A stretch of 64,000 nucleotides of DNA from Halomicrobium sp. LC1Hm (GTDB lineage Archaea > Halobacteriota > Halobacteria > Halobacteriales > Haloarculaceae). The stretch is taken from the NCBI RefSeq assembly GCF_009617995.1, contig NZ_CP044129.1, positions 496,001-560,000 of the forward strand, given 5' to 3'. The translations under genes and the position numbers were made by a program. The stretch's first letter is position 1. Every line of letters starts with the position of its first letter. The notes under the pieces are model-generated. The model did no database searches and was not told the DNA's origin. It was given only the letters and a program-made list of their open reading frames with translations. Positions 7,460 through 16,900 of this stretch are shown here, in pieces.

Positions 7460-8992
7460 TTACTCGTCTGTCGCTGCGGACGCTTCGTCTGTCTCTCCGG
7501 TCGCCGTCGTCTCCTCGGCCTCGGCCGACTCCGAGCTCTCGGACTCCGTCTGGGCCATCGCCTCGGCGTCGGCGGCCGCGGCCGCCTCGGCCGCCGTGCG
7601 CTCCTCGCCTCCGCCGATCACGTCGTACCTGAACAGGAGCCACACCGCCACCACGACGCCACCGGCGAGTGCGAACGCCAGTGAGACGGTGCCGACGCGA
7701 CCGAACAGCTGACCGACGATCCCCAGGAACAGCTCGATCATCGGCGCTGCCGACGCGTCGCCGCCCGCGACCTGCTGTGTGACGCTCCGTTCGACGAACG
7801 ACTGCAGCGGCCCCAGCGCGAGGTAGATCGGGAGCCCGGCGGCCACGAGCGAGACGCCGAGCGAACCCGCGACGGTCTGGACCGAGCGGGTCGCGTAGTA
7901 CAGCAGACCCACGAGTGCCAGCCCGACCAGCGGGAGGACGAACACCAGCCGATCAAGCCAGGTGACTGCGGTCTGGGCGTCTTCGAGGCTCTGTCGCGTC
8001 GCGGGGTCCATGTTCTCGGTCAGATCCAGCGTGTCGGGCAGTTGCTCGTCGAGCTGGGCTTCCGTCCGGTCACCGACAGCGGCCGCCGCCGCGGCCTTGT
8101 GGCCGTCGATCTCGGACTGGAACGTCTGGTAGCTCATGTCCGTCGTCAGCGCCTCCGCGAACGTCGCGCGCATGTCGGTCGTCACCGCGTCGATCCCGTC
8201 GCTGTCGGCGTCGCTCGGTGCGACCGATTCGTTGATCTCGGCGAGCTGGGCGTCGACCTCTTGGTCGATCTCGTCGCCGCGCTCGTTCTGGACGCGCTCT
8301 CGCAGCGCCGCTCTGATCTCCGTCTCGTTGTCCGCGACGAGTTGCTCTTTCTCTTCCTCGGTGTACTCTCGCGGGTCGTAGTCGGGGATCACCAGCGCCA
8401 GCTTCTCGTCGTTGCTGGTGTTTTGCCAGGCCCGCTCGACGGCCTCGTCGAGGACCCGCTGGCGAACGTCGTCGCGGAAGTCTGCCTTCGCGGCCGCGTA
8501 TCCGCTCTCGTTTGCGGTCATCTGCTCGACGGTCGACTCGTCGACGGGACCATCAAGCTCCGTCTCGGACTGTGCGAGCAGTTCCGGGACGGTCGCGTTG
8601 CGCACCTGTTCCTCGACCGCCGTCGACAGCTCGCTCTTGAGCGGTGCCGTGTCGACGGTGAGGTTCAGCGTCTCGCTGTTGCCGTGGAGATACGCGTACG
8701 TCGCCGCGACGTTGCGCTCGGTCTGGTTGGCCAGATACGACCGATCGATGCTCTCACGAAGCAGCGCCTCGGTGTCGACTCCCTCGGCGACGCCGGCAGA
8801 GACCTGACTGCTCGCCGTCGCTATCGTCGTGTTCTCGACGAGCTGATAGCCGCCTTCCTCCTCGATAGCCGTCTGGGTGAACCCCGGATCGAGGACGGTC
8901 AGGTGGGCCGCCGCCAGCAGATTGCCCGTGACGAGTGTCGAGGCCAGCAACAGCGTCACGACGACGACGGTGAACTTGCGAACGAGACTCAT
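7460..8992 (-). CDS. large haloarchaeal membrane protein with extracellular helical domain
   Basis: A 510-residue protein without a recognised catalytic family. The N-terminal helix (VRKFTVVVVTLLLASTLVTGNLLAAAH) is a signal anchor. Residues of roughly 30-340 are acidic, rich in Glu/Gln/Ala and predicted helical, and probably lie outside the cell. They are followed by about four transmembrane helices (near 350-490) and an Ala/Glu/Thr-rich cytoplasmic tail. The ATG at 8992 was chosen because the signal anchor begins there; earlier in-frame codons add non-haloarchaeal-like sequence. The topology resembles large stress- or transport-associated membrane proteins, but no function is assigned. Confidence 0.75.
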   Translation of the reverse strand: MSLVRKFTVVVVTLLLASTLVTGNLLAAAHLTVLDPGFTQTAIEEEGGYQLVENTTIATASSQVSAGVAEGVDTEALLRESIDRSYLANQTERNVAATYAYLHGNSETLNLTVDTAPLKSELSTAVEEQVRNATVPELLAQSETELDGPVDESTVEQMTANESGYAAAKADFRDDVRQRVLDEAVERAWQNTSNDEKLALVIPDYDPREYTEEEKEQLVADNETEIRAALRERVQNERGDEIDQEVDAQLAEINESVAPSDADSDGIDAVTTDMRATFAEALTTDMSYQTFQSEIDGHKAAAAAAVGDRTEAQLDEQLPDTLDLTENMDPATRQSLEDAQTAVTWLDRLVFVLPLVGLALVGLLYYATRSVQTVAGSLGVSLVAAGLPIYLALGPLQSFVERSVTQQVAGGDASAAPMIELFLGIVGQLFGRVGTVSLAFALAGGVVVAVWLLFRYDVIGGGEERTAAEAAAAADAEAMAQTESESSESAEAEETTATGETDEASAATDE

Positions 8993-9218
8993 CGGGACCG
9001 CCTCCCTGTGCGTGCCTGCATCGCCGGGAACGTGTGCTGTCGACTGTGAACCATACGTCGGATACCCCCAATCTGTGAGCCCTCGACTTAGCCCTACCGG
9101 CGGGAGTATCACCTTTGACACTGACCGGTGGCGACGGCAGGGGTAACGCTATGGGGATCTCGTTCGTACTGTCACCCATGCCACCAAATGTCACGTCCGG
9201 CCGGCGACAGAAGACGAC

Positions 9219-9674
9219 GTGGCGGCGATTCGGCGGGTCGCACACGCCGCCTGGCACGCGACCTACCGGGACGTGTTCGACGAGGCGCGCATCGACGAGA
9301 TGGTCGACGAGGGGTACGCACGGGACGTGCTCACGGAGCTGATCGCCCTCGACGAGCTCGGGCTGTTCGTGGCGACGGTCGAGGACGCGGTCGTCGGCTA
9401 CGCCAGCTGTGGCATGACCGAGGCGATCGGTGTCGGCGACCTCGACATCTACGTCCACCCGGATTACTGGGGTGACGGCGTCGGAACGGCGCTTCTCGAA
9501 CGGGGCCGCCAGCACCTCGCCGACATCGAGACGACGACGATCCGCGACGAGGTGCTGGTGGCCAACGAGGTCGGCAACGCCTTCTACGAGAAGCACTTCG
9601 ACCGCGTGGGTCAGCGGACCGTCGAGTTCGACGGCATCGAGCGGACGGTCAACGTCTACGAGGCGAGGGTGTAG
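9219..9674 (+). CDS. GNAT-family N-acetyltransferase, start region apparently damaged
   Basis: A GNAT acyltransferase that moves an acetyl group from acetyl-CoA to an unidentified amine. The acetyl-CoA-binding motif A is visible as YVHPDYWGDGVGTALLE, followed by NAFYEKHFDRVG near the end. In-frame sequence upstream of the GTG at 9219 reads HVRPATEDD, the usual first beta strand of the family, but no start codon exists in that frame before the TAA at 9144. An ATG at 9188 is in another frame, one base away from a perfect family N-terminus. Either the GTG start truncates the fold or a one-base indel separates the real ATG from its gene. Confidence 0.7.
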   Translation: MAAIRRVAHAAWHATYRDVFDEARIDEMVDEGYARDVLTELIALDELGLFVATVEDAVVGYASCGMTEAIGVGDLDIYVHPDYWGDGVGTALLERGRQHLADIETTTIRDEVLVANEVGNAFYEKHFDRVGQRTVEFDGIERTVNVYEARV

Positions 9675-9777
9675 CTCACCGAGCGACGGGACGCCAGTGC
9701 GCGCTCGCGTGTGCGACTCATCCCCACTCCCGTTCGCTTTGACAGCGTTTAAACGGCCGATTGGCGTGACTGTGTGC

Positions 9778-10965
9778 ATGAGCTTCGACGTCGGACTCGT
9801 CGGCAAACCCTCTGTCGGCAAGTCCACCTTCTTCAACGCGGCGACGATGAACGACGTGCCCGAAGGGGCCTATCCCTTCACGACGATCGACCCCAGCGTC
9901 GGCGAGGCCTACGTTCGCGTCGAGTGTGCAGCCCCCGAGTTCGACCACACCTGCACGCCGAACCTCGGCTACTGCGAGGACGGCACCCGGTTCGTCCCCG
10001 TGCGTCTCGTCGACGTGGCCGGCCTCGTCCCCGGTGCCCACGAGGGGCGGGGACTGGGCAACCAGTTCCTCTCGGACCTCAACGAGGCCGACGTGTTGAT
10101 CCACGTCGTCGACTTCTCGGGCAAGACCGACATCGAGGGCGAGCCCACCGAGGACCACGATCCTCGCGAGGACATCGACTTCCTCGAAGACGAACTGGAC
10201 ATGTGGTACCTCGACGTACTGGAGAAGGGCATCGAGCGCTATCGCTCGGGGTACCACGGCGAGGAGGCGGCCATCGAGGAGGACCTGGCGACCCAGATGG
10301 ACGCGTTCCGGACCAACAAAGACGAGATCAAGCAGGTGATCCTCTCGCTGGATCTCGAACTGGACCCCGACACCTGGGACGACGCGGACCGCGAGGCGCT
10401 GGCCCGCGAGATCCGCAAGCGCACCAAGCCGATGGTGATCGCGGCCAACAAGATGGACACGCCCGCTGCACAGGAGAACTACGAGTCGATCACCTCGGAT
10501 CCCGACTACGACCACCTGACGATCGTCCCGACCAGCGCCCACGCCGAGAAGGCGCTCAAGAACGGCGACGAACAGGGCGTCCTCGACTACCTGCCCGGCG
10601 ACAGCGAGTTCGAGATCGTCGAGGACGTGCCCGCGGAGAAAGCGACCGCACTGGAGCAGATCAGCGAGTTCGTCGGCGAGTACGGGGGCACGGGCGTCCA
10701 GCAGGCCATCGAGACGGCGCTGTTCGACGAACTGGGTTCGATCGCGATCTTCCCCGGCGCGCGCAAGCCACAGGAAGACGGCACCTTCCTGCAAGATTGC
10801 TTCGTGCTGGAAGACGGCGCGACTGCCGAGGACTTCGCGTACTTCCTGCACACCGACATCGGCGACGGCTTCCTGCACGCCCACGACGTTCGCAGCGGCC
10901 GCCAGATCGGTGCGGACACGCTACTCGATCACCGGGACGTGGTCGAAATCACGACGACGAACTAG
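9778..10965 (+). CDS. ychF: YchF/OLA1-type redox-regulated GTPase/ATPase
   Basis: A 395-residue translational P-loop NTPase of the OBG family. G1 is GKPSVGKST (9-17), G2/G3 cover the TTIDP and [20 protein letters not shown] segments, and the base-specificity motif is NKMD. The C-terminal TGS domain contains ARKPQEDG and ends VVEITTTN. It binds ribosomes and nucleotides; YchF members prefer ATP. The length is normal for archaea. The ATG at 9778 is preceded by an A/T-rich element (GTTTAAAC) about 25 nt upstream, so a leaderless message is likely. It is transcribed alone and faces a HalOD1 gene. Confidence 0.95.
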   Translation: MSFDVGLVGKPSVGKSTFFNAATMNDVPEGAYPFTTIDPSVGEAYVRVECAAPEFDHTCTPNLGYCEDGTRFVPVRLVDVAGLVPGAHEGRGLGNQFLSDLNEADVLIHVVDFSGKTDIEGEPTEDHDPREDIDFLEDELDMWYLDVLEKGIERYRSGYHGEEAAIEEDLATQMDAFRTNKDEIKQVILSLDLELDPDTWDDADREALAREIRKRTKPMVIAANKMDTPAAQENYESITSDPDYDHLTIVPTSAHAEKALKNGDEQGVLDYLPGDSEFEIVEDVPAEKATALEQISEFVGEYGGTGVQQAIETALFDELGSIAIFPGARKPQEDGTFLQDCFVLEDGATAEDFAYFLHTDIGDGFLHAHDVRSGRQIGADTLLDHRDVVEITTTN

Positions 10966-10993
10966 GTCGTCGCGCGGACGGCGAGAATGAGTG

Positions 10994-11242
10994 TTAGAGC
11001 TCTTCGATCGTGACGGTTTCGTCCTCGACGGTGACGGTGTATCCCTCGTAGTCGAACGAGACCCGTACCGTGGTTTCGGTGTGTGTCACCATCGCATCGA
11101 GTGCCTCTGGATCCACGACGTCGTACAGTGGTGTCAGGTCCGTCGCGGCGACCCCTTCTCGCTCTGCGACGGCACGAACGATGTCTTCGGTCGTGGCTGG
11201 TGGGTTACGTGCGGTACTGTGATTCGGAACCTCTGATGTCAT
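10994..11242 (-). CDS. HalOD1 output-domain protein
   Basis: An 82-residue protein consisting of one halobacterial output domain (HalOD1), a haloarchaea-specific module that often ends signalling proteins. The visible pattern is TEDIVRAVAEREGV, TPLYDVVDPEALDAMV, then a beta hairpin ending VTVEDETVTIEEL. Stand-alone HalOD1 proteins are common; their partners are unknown. The ATG at 11242 was chosen; ATGs at 11251 and further upstream are possible and add only polar residues. It stands between the convergent YchF gene and the HTH-10 regulator. Confidence 0.8.
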   Translation of the reverse strand: MTSEVPNHSTARNPPATTEDIVRAVAEREGVAATDLTPLYDVVDPEALDAMVTHTETTVRVSFDYEGYTVTVEDETVTIEEL

Positions 11243-11348
11243 GCTGAGCATAGCTGATCGGTGTCGTGCCCTTCCCATCGGCACGGATAGTTCTGCCATT
11301 TTGGTGGATGGGATAGCTCGGGGTGAAACTATTGCCTATGCTGAATGG

Positions 11349-12065
11349 CTAGTGGCTCGCGGGCACACTGTCGTGTTCGTCGTCTGGCACCTCGAACACC
11401 TCCAGCAACAGCACTTCCAGCCCGCGATAGAGGTGCTGGCTGAAGGTCGGCTGTGAGATGCCCAGCGCGGCCGCACAGTCGCTCGCGGAGCTTCGGCGCG
11501 GCCAGGCCAGATAGCCACTCTGGACGGCCGCACGGACGGCGTCTCGCTGTTTCGTGGTCAGCGACGAGAGGTACCGTTCCGCTCCGACCGCTCCCGTCAC
11601 GGCGACGAGGTCGGCGTCGTCACGGTGCCACTTTGACAGCAGCGTCGCTCCGGCGTGGTGTCGGACGACCGCGTCCACGACGGTGCTCGGGTCGGCGTCG
11701 TGGGGTACCTCGACGACGACCATCCCCGTCCCGGCGTCGGCGACGGTTCGCTTGACGACGGCGTGGACCGTCGCCAGCGTGCAGTGGATGCAGTCTTGGC
11801 TGTCGGCGACGACCTCCAGTAGACAGGTGTCGCCGTCCGATCGGACGATCCGGGTCGATCTGACGCCCGGAAACGACTGCGCGAAGCGTTTCGTCTCCGA
11901 CGGCGTCGCTGCGACGGTGTAGTATCGTAACACGTCGCCGTCGTCCCGGTGTATCACGTCCTCGTTGACGACGCGACAGTCGAGTTCGTCCGACATCGCG
12001 ACGAGGAAGTGCTCCGGATCGCGCAGCTCGAACTTCAACTCGACCGTGGCCCGCTCCGTGTCCAT
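11349..12065 (-). CDS. HTH-10 family (Bat-like) transcription regulator
   Basis: A 238-residue regulator. Its C-terminal HTH_10 domain (near 170-220, containing LTTKQRDAVRAAVQSGYL and AAALGISQPTFSQHLYRG) is the DNA-binding module of bacterioopsin-activator-type proteins. The N-terminal part (about 1-150) forms the ligand or partner domain common to such haloarchaeal regulators. It has Cys-containing segments (DCIHC, DSQDC) that could bind metal or respond to redox state. No target is evident; the nearest candidate is the divergent region or the downstream cysK on the same strand. The ATG at 12065 follows an A/T-rich stretch (AATTATGAATTAG) consistent with a TATA box. Confidence 0.85.
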   Translation of the reverse strand: MDTERATVELKFELRDPEHFLVAMSDELDCRVVNEDVIHRDDGDVLRYYTVAATPSETKRFAQSFPGVRSTRIVRSDGDTCLLEVVADSQDCIHCTLATVHAVVKRTVADAGTGMVVVEVPHDADPSTVVDAVVRHHAGATLLSKWHRDDADLVAVTGAVGAERYLSSLTTKQRDAVRAAVQSGYLAWPRRSSASDCAAALGISQPTFSQHLYRGLEVLLLEVFEVPDDEHDSVPASH

Positions 12066-12148
12066 ATCTCAGCATCCACGGTCGGCTACTAATTCATAAT
12101 TGCAGTACCTAGGCATTAACTGGAGTAAGGAGGGATTAACGGGGCGGT

Positions 12149-13081
12149 TTACTCGAATAGGTCGGTCGACAGATACCGCTCGCCGGTGTCTGGGAGGACG
12201 ACGACGACGGTCTCGTCGGGGTGCTCGCGCGCGTACTCGACGGCGACGCCGAGGGCCGCACCGGCGGAGATGCCGACGAGGACGCCCTCCTCGTGGCCGA
12301 GTCGCCGGCTCCACTCGCGGGCGTCGTCCGACGTGATCGTCCGGACCTCGTCGAGCAGGTCCCGTCGCAACACGTCGGGGACGAAGCCGGGGCCGATCCC
12401 CTGAATGTCGTGGCTGTCCGGGTCGTCGGCCGAGAGGAGCCGCGAGGCGTCGGGTTCGACGGCCACCGAGGTCACGGCGGTCTTGCCCCGATCCTCTTTG
12501 AGATGTTCGGAGACGCCGGTGATCGTGCCGCCGGTGCCGACCCCGGCGACGACGGCGTCGACGCCGCCGTCAGTCGCGTCCCAGATCTCGGGACCGGTCG
12601 TCTCGCGGTGTGCGCTGGGGTTGGCCTCGTTCTCGAACTGGCGGGCTCGGACGGCGTCATCGGCCTCGGCCAGCTCGTCGGCACGTTCGATCGCGCCGCC
12701 CATGCCGTCCTCGGCAGGGGTCAGTTCGAGGTCGGCACCGAGGGCTCGCAACAGCCGACGACGCTCCTCGCTCATCGACGCCGGCATCGTCAGCACGCAG
12801 TCGTAGCCGTTGGCCGCACAGACCGCTGCCAGCCCGATCCCGGTGTTCCCGCTGGTCGCCTCGACGACGGTGCCGTCCGCCGACAGCGCACCGCACTCGC
12901 GTGCGGCCTCGACCATCGCCAGCGCGATGCGGTCTTTGACCGAGTAGGGGTTCGACGATTCGAGCTTGCCGTACAGGTTCGACGCAAACGAGTCGAGCCA
13001 CAACAGCGGCGTCTCACCGACGAGATCGGTGACGCGCTCTGCCGCGGCTACTCGTTCGACGGTGTCTCCAGCAGCGGTCAT
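12149..13081 (-). CDS. cysK: cysteine synthase (O-acetylserine sulfhydrylase family)
   Basis: A 310-residue fold-type II PLP enzyme that makes cysteine from an activated serine and sulfide. The PLP lysine is Lys49 in SNPYSVKDRIA. The phosphate-binding and substrate loops are TSGNTGIG and GVGTGGTITGV, and the C-terminal VVVLPDTGERYLST is characteristic of CysK. Length fits (about 305-320). The donor, O-acetylserine or O-phosphoserine, cannot be told by eye. The ATG at 13081 is the natural start. No adjacent cysE was found, so it appears to be a lone gene. Confidence 0.93.
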   Translation of the reverse strand: MTAAGDTVERVAAAERVTDLVGETPLLWLDSFASNLYGKLESSNPYSVKDRIALAMVEAARECGALSADGTVVEATSGNTGIGLAAVCAANGYDCVLTMPASMSEERRRLLRALGADLELTPAEDGMGGAIERADELAEADDAVRARQFENEANPSAHRETTGPEIWDATDGGVDAVVAGVGTGGTITGVSEHLKEDRGKTAVTSVAVEPDASRLLSADDPDSHDIQGIGPGFVPDVLRRDLLDEVRTITSDDAREWSRRLGHEEGVLVGISAGAALGVAVEYAREHPDETVVVVLPDTGERYLSTDLFE

Positions 13082-13217
13082 GCACCCGTAGTTGGACGGC
13101 GGCGACGCTGAGTGGTTTCCCTCCGTACTGTGGTGGTTGAAGCCGCATCGCGTGTGTCGGTTAACTCGGTTCCGAGTCCGGCCACATTTATATCCAATGA
13201 ACGATTATGAAGAACCG

Positions 13218-13346
13218 ATGCCACAGATCACGGTCTCAGACCAGCTGTACCGCAAGCTCGAAGAAGCCACGGAGGACCGGGACACAGAGGACGCGATGTG
13301 GGAGATGGTGTATCGCTTCGATCGCGGAAACAACCCCTCCGAGTGA
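13218..13346 (+). CDS. 42-residue haloarchaeal antitoxin-like small protein
   Basis: A short protein starting MPQITVSDQLYRKLEEAT. The short strand plus helix resembles the small DUF7557/antitoxin-like proteins of haloarchaea, which have a ribbon-helix-helix-like beginning. The ATG at 13218 is preferred over the in-frame ATG at 13197. The TATA box TTTATAT (13187-13193) is centred 28 nt upstream of 13218, whereas it would overlap the leader of the earlier start. No toxin gene is next to it. The role is unknown. Confidence 0.7.
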   Translation: MPQITVSDQLYRKLEEATEDRDTEDAMWEMVYRFDRGNNPSE

Positions 13347-13455
13347 GACTGTCGGCAGTCACTGTTTCGAGCTCTCCACGACTCCAGAGCGCGAGACCCT
13401 TCTGGACGCACAGCCGACACGCGAGACGACTGGTCGTCTCTGCCCTCGATTGACC

Positions 13456-14160
13456 CTACACGCCGGGTGCGTCGAGGACCGCGGGTGAGTCGTTGCTGGG
13501 ATCGTTGACCGCCGTCGAGACCGGACGAGCCGCGAGTTCGCCGTCGTAGGGCTCCAGCAGGGCGCGGCGCTCGTCGGCGTCGCCGTGGAGCCAGATCGTC
13601 TCTTCGCCCGGATCGAGGATCACGGACATCCGGTGGTGTAGCTCGCGGACGAACTCGTTGGGCTCGGTCGTCAAGATTGTGAACGTCTCGACGGCCGTCG
13701 TCTCGCCGTGCGCGCCGTCCGTCTGGGTCCCGAACTCACCGAGTCCGGCCTGTCGCTGTGGCGGCCGCCACCGTTCCCACAGCCCCGCCATCGCGAAGGG
13801 GCGCTGGTCGTCTCTGGTGACCCGATACGGCTGCTTCTCGCTTCCCTCCGCTCGCCACTCGTAGAAGCCGTCCGCGGGCACCAGACACCGGCGTCGCTCG
13901 TAAGCCTCGGCGAAGCTTCGCTTCTCGGTGACCGTCTCGGCGCGGGCGTTGATGAACTCGAACTCGCTTCGGTCGTCGGCCCACGACGGGATCAGCCCCC
14001 ACTCCATCCGCTGGATCGTCTCGGGCTCGTCGGCGGTGATCACCGGGAGGGACTGACGGGGCGCGGCGTTGTACCGCGGCTCGTACGCTTGGGCGAAGGT
14101 CGCGCCGAAGCGCGCTTCGATGTCCTCGCGTGGCGCGAACAGACTGTAGCGACCGCACAT
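13456..14160 (-). CDS. SOS-response-associated peptidase (HMCES/YedK family)
   Basis: A 234-residue SRAP-domain protein. This family covalently traps abasic sites in single-stranded DNA through the N-terminal cysteine. After removal of Met1 the catalytic Cys2 is exposed (MCGRYSLF). The other active-site residues are in place: Asn31 in RYNAAP, Glu101 in DGFYEW and the His in ELHHRMSVIL (about 175). There is an insert rich in Gly/Thr (about 136-155) before the last strands. It is a single gene divergent from the 42-residue protein region, with no lexA-like site visible. It probably protects replication forks from abasic lesions. Confidence 0.93.
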   Translation of the reverse strand: MCGRYSLFAPREDIEARFGATFAQAYEPRYNAAPRQSLPVITADEPETIQRMEWGLIPSWADDRSEFEFINARAETVTEKRSFAEAYERRRCLVPADGFYEWRAEGSEKQPYRVTRDDQRPFAMAGLWERWRPPQRQAGLGEFGTQTDGAHGETTAVETFTILTTEPNEFVRELHHRMSVILDPGEETIWLHGDADERRALLEPYDGELAARPVSTAVNDPSNDSPAVLDAPGV

Positions 14161-14296
14161 ACCGAGACGTGGGGCCGCCCGCGTCTAATACTGTCGGCTG
14201 CCCTCCACACGTCACCACACCGGGATCGCGAATCGCTGCACGACGCTCTGGCCGACCGTATCGCCCACGCCGTGCCGGTCGCGCGTCGCCGACCGA

Positions 14297-14569
14297 TCAC
14301 TCCGCGCCCAGCGCCGCGGCGATCGCCTCCAGTTCTGCCTTCCGGAAGGCCCGGTCGGTTCGCTCGACGGTCTCCGTCACGCCGATCTCGCGGCGGATGC
14401 CGCCGCGCATCTCTCCTTTCGGTGGGAGCCGGTCCGTGTCGATCTCGTAGCCCACTGCCTCACAGATCGCGGCCAGGGCCTCCTTCGTGAAGGCCGTGGA
14501 TTCGACGCGCTCGTAGCGGTCGACGGCGACCCGAATCTCGTTGCGTAGCTCGTCGACGGTCGGTGCCAT
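14297..14569 (-). CDS. conserved haloarchaeal protein, 90 residues
   Basis: A 90-residue, mostly helical, charged protein with no recognised catalytic motif. It begins MAPTVDELRNEIRVAVDRYE and has a repeated helix-turn pattern (FTKEALAAICEAVGYEID and FRKAELEAIAAALG). The two halves look like an internal duplication of a helix pair with the pattern F-x-K-x-x-L/E-x-x-I. The ATG at 14569 was preferred over an upstream one because the added sequence is Pro/Arg-rich and antisense-like. Function unknown; possibly a small protein-protein interaction module. Confidence 0.65.
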   Translation of the reverse strand: MAPTVDELRNEIRVAVDRYERVESTAFTKEALAAICEAVGYEIDTDRLPPKGEMRGGIRREIGVTETVERTDRAFRKAELEAIAAALGAE

Positions 14570-14705
14570 AGCTCCCACCGGGTGTGGCTCCGGCCTATCC
14601 GTTTCGGTTCGCACGCGACCGGTCACGATCTGTGACGAGACGGCCGGGGGCAGCACCCGGTAACGGGCGCGATTTTAAGCCCGATCGGGCCGTACCTGGC
14701 GGTAG

Positions 14706-15110
14706 ATGACGGGCGAGCCCTCGTTTACGATTCCGGCGCGGCCGCGGCGGCGCTACCCCTCCAGCGGCGGGGTCGAGTACGAGGGCCAGACGATGTTTCG
14801 GCTCGAACCGGCGACCGAGCTGACACAGACGGCACTCGGCCGGCTGGTCGAGCGTGTCCTCACGGACGGCCCCTACCGTTCGGGGGCGTTCGTCGAACTC
14901 CCGATGCCGCTGTGGCTGGTCCGGGACGAGGGCAGCGCCGACGTGTTCCGCGTCTCGATCCGGGACGGCTGTGTCCGTCTCCACGTCCTGCCAGCGACGG
15001 GATCGGAGGGGCTGCGACGCTTCTATGACCGACTACTCGCGGCCGGCGACTGCGCGTGGGCCGTCGACTGTCGGTCCGACATCGCCGGTCCCGGTCACGA
15101 GGGCGGGTAA
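14706..15110 (+). CDS. conserved haloarchaeal hypothetical protein, 134 residues
   Basis: A soluble alpha/beta protein of unrecognised family, MTGEPSFTIPARPRRRYPSS at its start. It has LPMPLWLVRDEGSADVFRVSI and a C-terminal Cys pair (GDCAWAVDCRSD). It is encoded 37 bp upstream of the ornithine cyclodeaminase gene on the same strand, so the two may share a transcript. No catalytic signature was found. An ATG at 14706 is preceded by an A/T-poor promoter region, so the start is reasonable but not certain. Confidence 0.65.
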   Translation: MTGEPSFTIPARPRRRYPSSGGVEYEGQTMFRLEPATELTQTALGRLVERVLTDGPYRSGAFVELPMPLWLVRDEGSADVFRVSIRDGCVRLHVLPATGSEGLRRFYDRLLAAGDCAWAVDCRSDIAGPGHEGG

Positions 15111-15147
15111 CACAACTGTCTTGGCGACCAGGGCCGTCGATCCGTGC

Positions 15148-16374
15148 ATGACTGTCTCTCGCGAGGTGGAACTGGAGGGCCACATCATCGACTCCGGGAT
15201 GATGCAGACGTGCTTTGGCATCATCATGGATCTGGGCGGCTCGTTCACCGTCGAGACGTTCGACATCGGCCGCCACGAGACCGACGAGTCCTACGCTCGC
15301 CTGCTGGTCGAGGCCGACGACGAGGCGACGCTGCAGTCGATCGTCCACGAACTCCACCAGAACGGCGCGAACCCGGCAGATCCGAGAGACGTGACGCTGG
15401 AGCCCGCGCCCGCCGATCAGGTGGTGCCCCACGGTTTCTACTCGACGACGAACCACCCGACGTTCGTCCGCTACGACGACGAGTGGCTCACCGTCGAGAA
15501 CGTCGAGATGGACTGTGCCGTCGTCGTCGACACCGACGAGCCACGGGCCTACACGAAGGTGCTCAACGCCGTCGAGGCGGGCGACCAGATCGTCACCGGC
15601 GAGACCGGAATCAGGATCGCCCCGCCCGAGCGCCCGCGAGGCCAGCAAGGTGCCTTCGGGTTCATGCAGGGCGGGGTCTCCTCGGAACGGCCCTCCGAGT
15701 CGACGATCCGCCAGATCGCCGAGGCCATCGAGGAGACCCGATCGAACGGCGGGAAGGTCCTCGCCGTCTGTGGCCCGGCGTTGATCCACTCGGGCGCACG
15801 CGAGGACCTCGCCCGCCTCGTCCGCGAGGGGTACGTCGACATGCTCTCTGCGGGCAACGGCTTCGCCGTCCACGACATCGAGCGCGACCTCTATGGCACC
15901 TCGCTCGGACTGGACACCGAGAGCCTCGATCACGCCCGCAAGGGCCACAAACACCACATCTACACCATCTCTGAGATCATCCGCGAAGGCGGCATCGAGG
16001 CCGCCGTCGAGTCTGGGACGATCGATTCGGGCGTGATGTACGAGTGTGTCACCAACGACCGACCCTTCGTGCTGGCCGGCTCGATCCGCGACGACGGCCC
16101 GCTGCCGGACACGATCACCGACGCCGTCGAGGCCCAGAACGCCATCCGCGAGCAGGCCCACGAGGCCGACATGGTGCTGATGCTCTCGACGCTGCTACAC
16201 TCCGTCGCCGTCGGGAACTGCCTGCCCTCGACGACGCGGGTCGTCTGTGTCGACATCAACCCCGCGACCGTCACGCAACTCCTGGACCGCGGGTCGGCGC
16301 AGGCGGTCGGGATGGTCACCGACATCGGCACCTTCGTGCCGCTCCTGGCCGAGCAGTTGGTCGGCGAAGAGTAG
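15148..16374 (+). CDS. ornithine cyclodeaminase, archaeal nickel-pincer/LOR-SDH family (TIGR00300)
   Basis: A 408-residue protein of the archaeal ornithine cyclodeaminase family, which converts ornithine to proline and ammonia and is unrelated to the bacterial mu-crystallin type. The N-terminal domain (EVELEGHIIDSGMMQTCFG) is the LOR/SDH bifunctional region. The C-terminal part carries the NAD-binding DUF-like domain with GGKVLAVCGPALIHSGA and ends VTDIGTFVPLLAEQL. The ATG at 15148 starts exactly at the family N-terminus. It may be cotranscribed with the 134-residue gene upstream. The reaction is inferred from methanogen members of the family. Confidence 0.85.
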   Translation: MTVSREVELEGHIIDSGMMQTCFGIIMDLGGSFTVETFDIGRHETDESYARLLVEADDEATLQSIVHELHQNGANPADPRDVTLEPAPADQVVPHGFYSTTNHPTFVRYDDEWLTVENVEMDCAVVVDTDEPRAYTKVLNAVEAGDQIVTGETGIRIAPPERPRGQQGAFGFMQGGVSSERPSESTIRQIAEAIEETRSNGGKVLAVCGPALIHSGAREDLARLVREGYVDMLSAGNGFAVHDIERDLYGTSLGLDTESLDHARKGHKHHIYTISEIIREGGIEAAVESGTIDSGVMYECVTNDRPFVLAGSIRDDGPLPDTITDAVEAQNAIREQAHEADMVLMLSTLLHSVAVGNCLPSTTRVVCVDINPATVTQLLDRGSAQAVGMVTDIGTFVPLLAEQLVGEE

Positions 16375-16480
16375 GGTCCGCGCGCACAGCGTTGCAGGTC
16401 GTCGCAGTCCTCGGCCCACCACCGCGAGATGGAGCGGTCGTTTGACTCTGGACACTCTCGGTTGGCCCCCTCGGAGTCAC

Positions 16481-16900
16481 TCACCGTGCGACAATTACGG
16501 GGACAGGTGAGTTGCGGAACACCTTCTGGGCGACGTTCCCGATGACCAGTCGGTCAACCATCGAGCCGCCGTGACTTCCGATTACGACCGCATCGAAATC
16601 GCTGGCCTTGTTTAGAATCGCCCGTGCCGGATGCCCCAGTTGCACCTCGGTAGTAACCTCGACATCGTACTCAGCGGCGAAATCCCGGGCGTCATCGAAT
16701 ACCTCCTGTGCGCGTTCCTGGGCAGCCGCTTCGATATCCTCCTCAAGAGCGAGTGCGGTGGCTTTCCCTCCCATCGCTGACGGTTCTCCCACGACATGCA
16801 AGACGGTGATTTCTGCGTTCGGGTGGTTCTCGAGCGCATACTCAAGGGCTCGATGCGCCATCTCCGAATCGTCCATCGGGACCAGGACTCGTGAGAGCAT
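16481..16900 (-). CDS. universal stress protein (UspA family)
   Basis: A 139-residue single Usp domain. It starts VLVPMDDSEMA with the ATP-binding Asp after the first strand. The nucleotide-binding glycine motif is visible as VIGSHGGSMVDRLVIGNVAQKV, and the strand VPVIVAR closes the domain. Members bind ATP and accumulate under stress. A TATA-like TTTTATTC on the minus strand at about 16923-16932 lies some 27 nt before the ATG, so the message is probably leaderless. A second, unrelated-sequence Usp gene lies at 53668-54105. Confidence 0.93.
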   Translation of the reverse strand: MLSRVLVPMDDSEMAHRALEYALENHPNAEITVLHVVGEPSAMGGKATALALEEDIEAAAQERAQEVFDDARDFAAEYDVEVTTEVQLGHPARAILNKASDFDAVVIGSHGGSMVDRLVIGNVAQKVFRNSPVPVIVAR

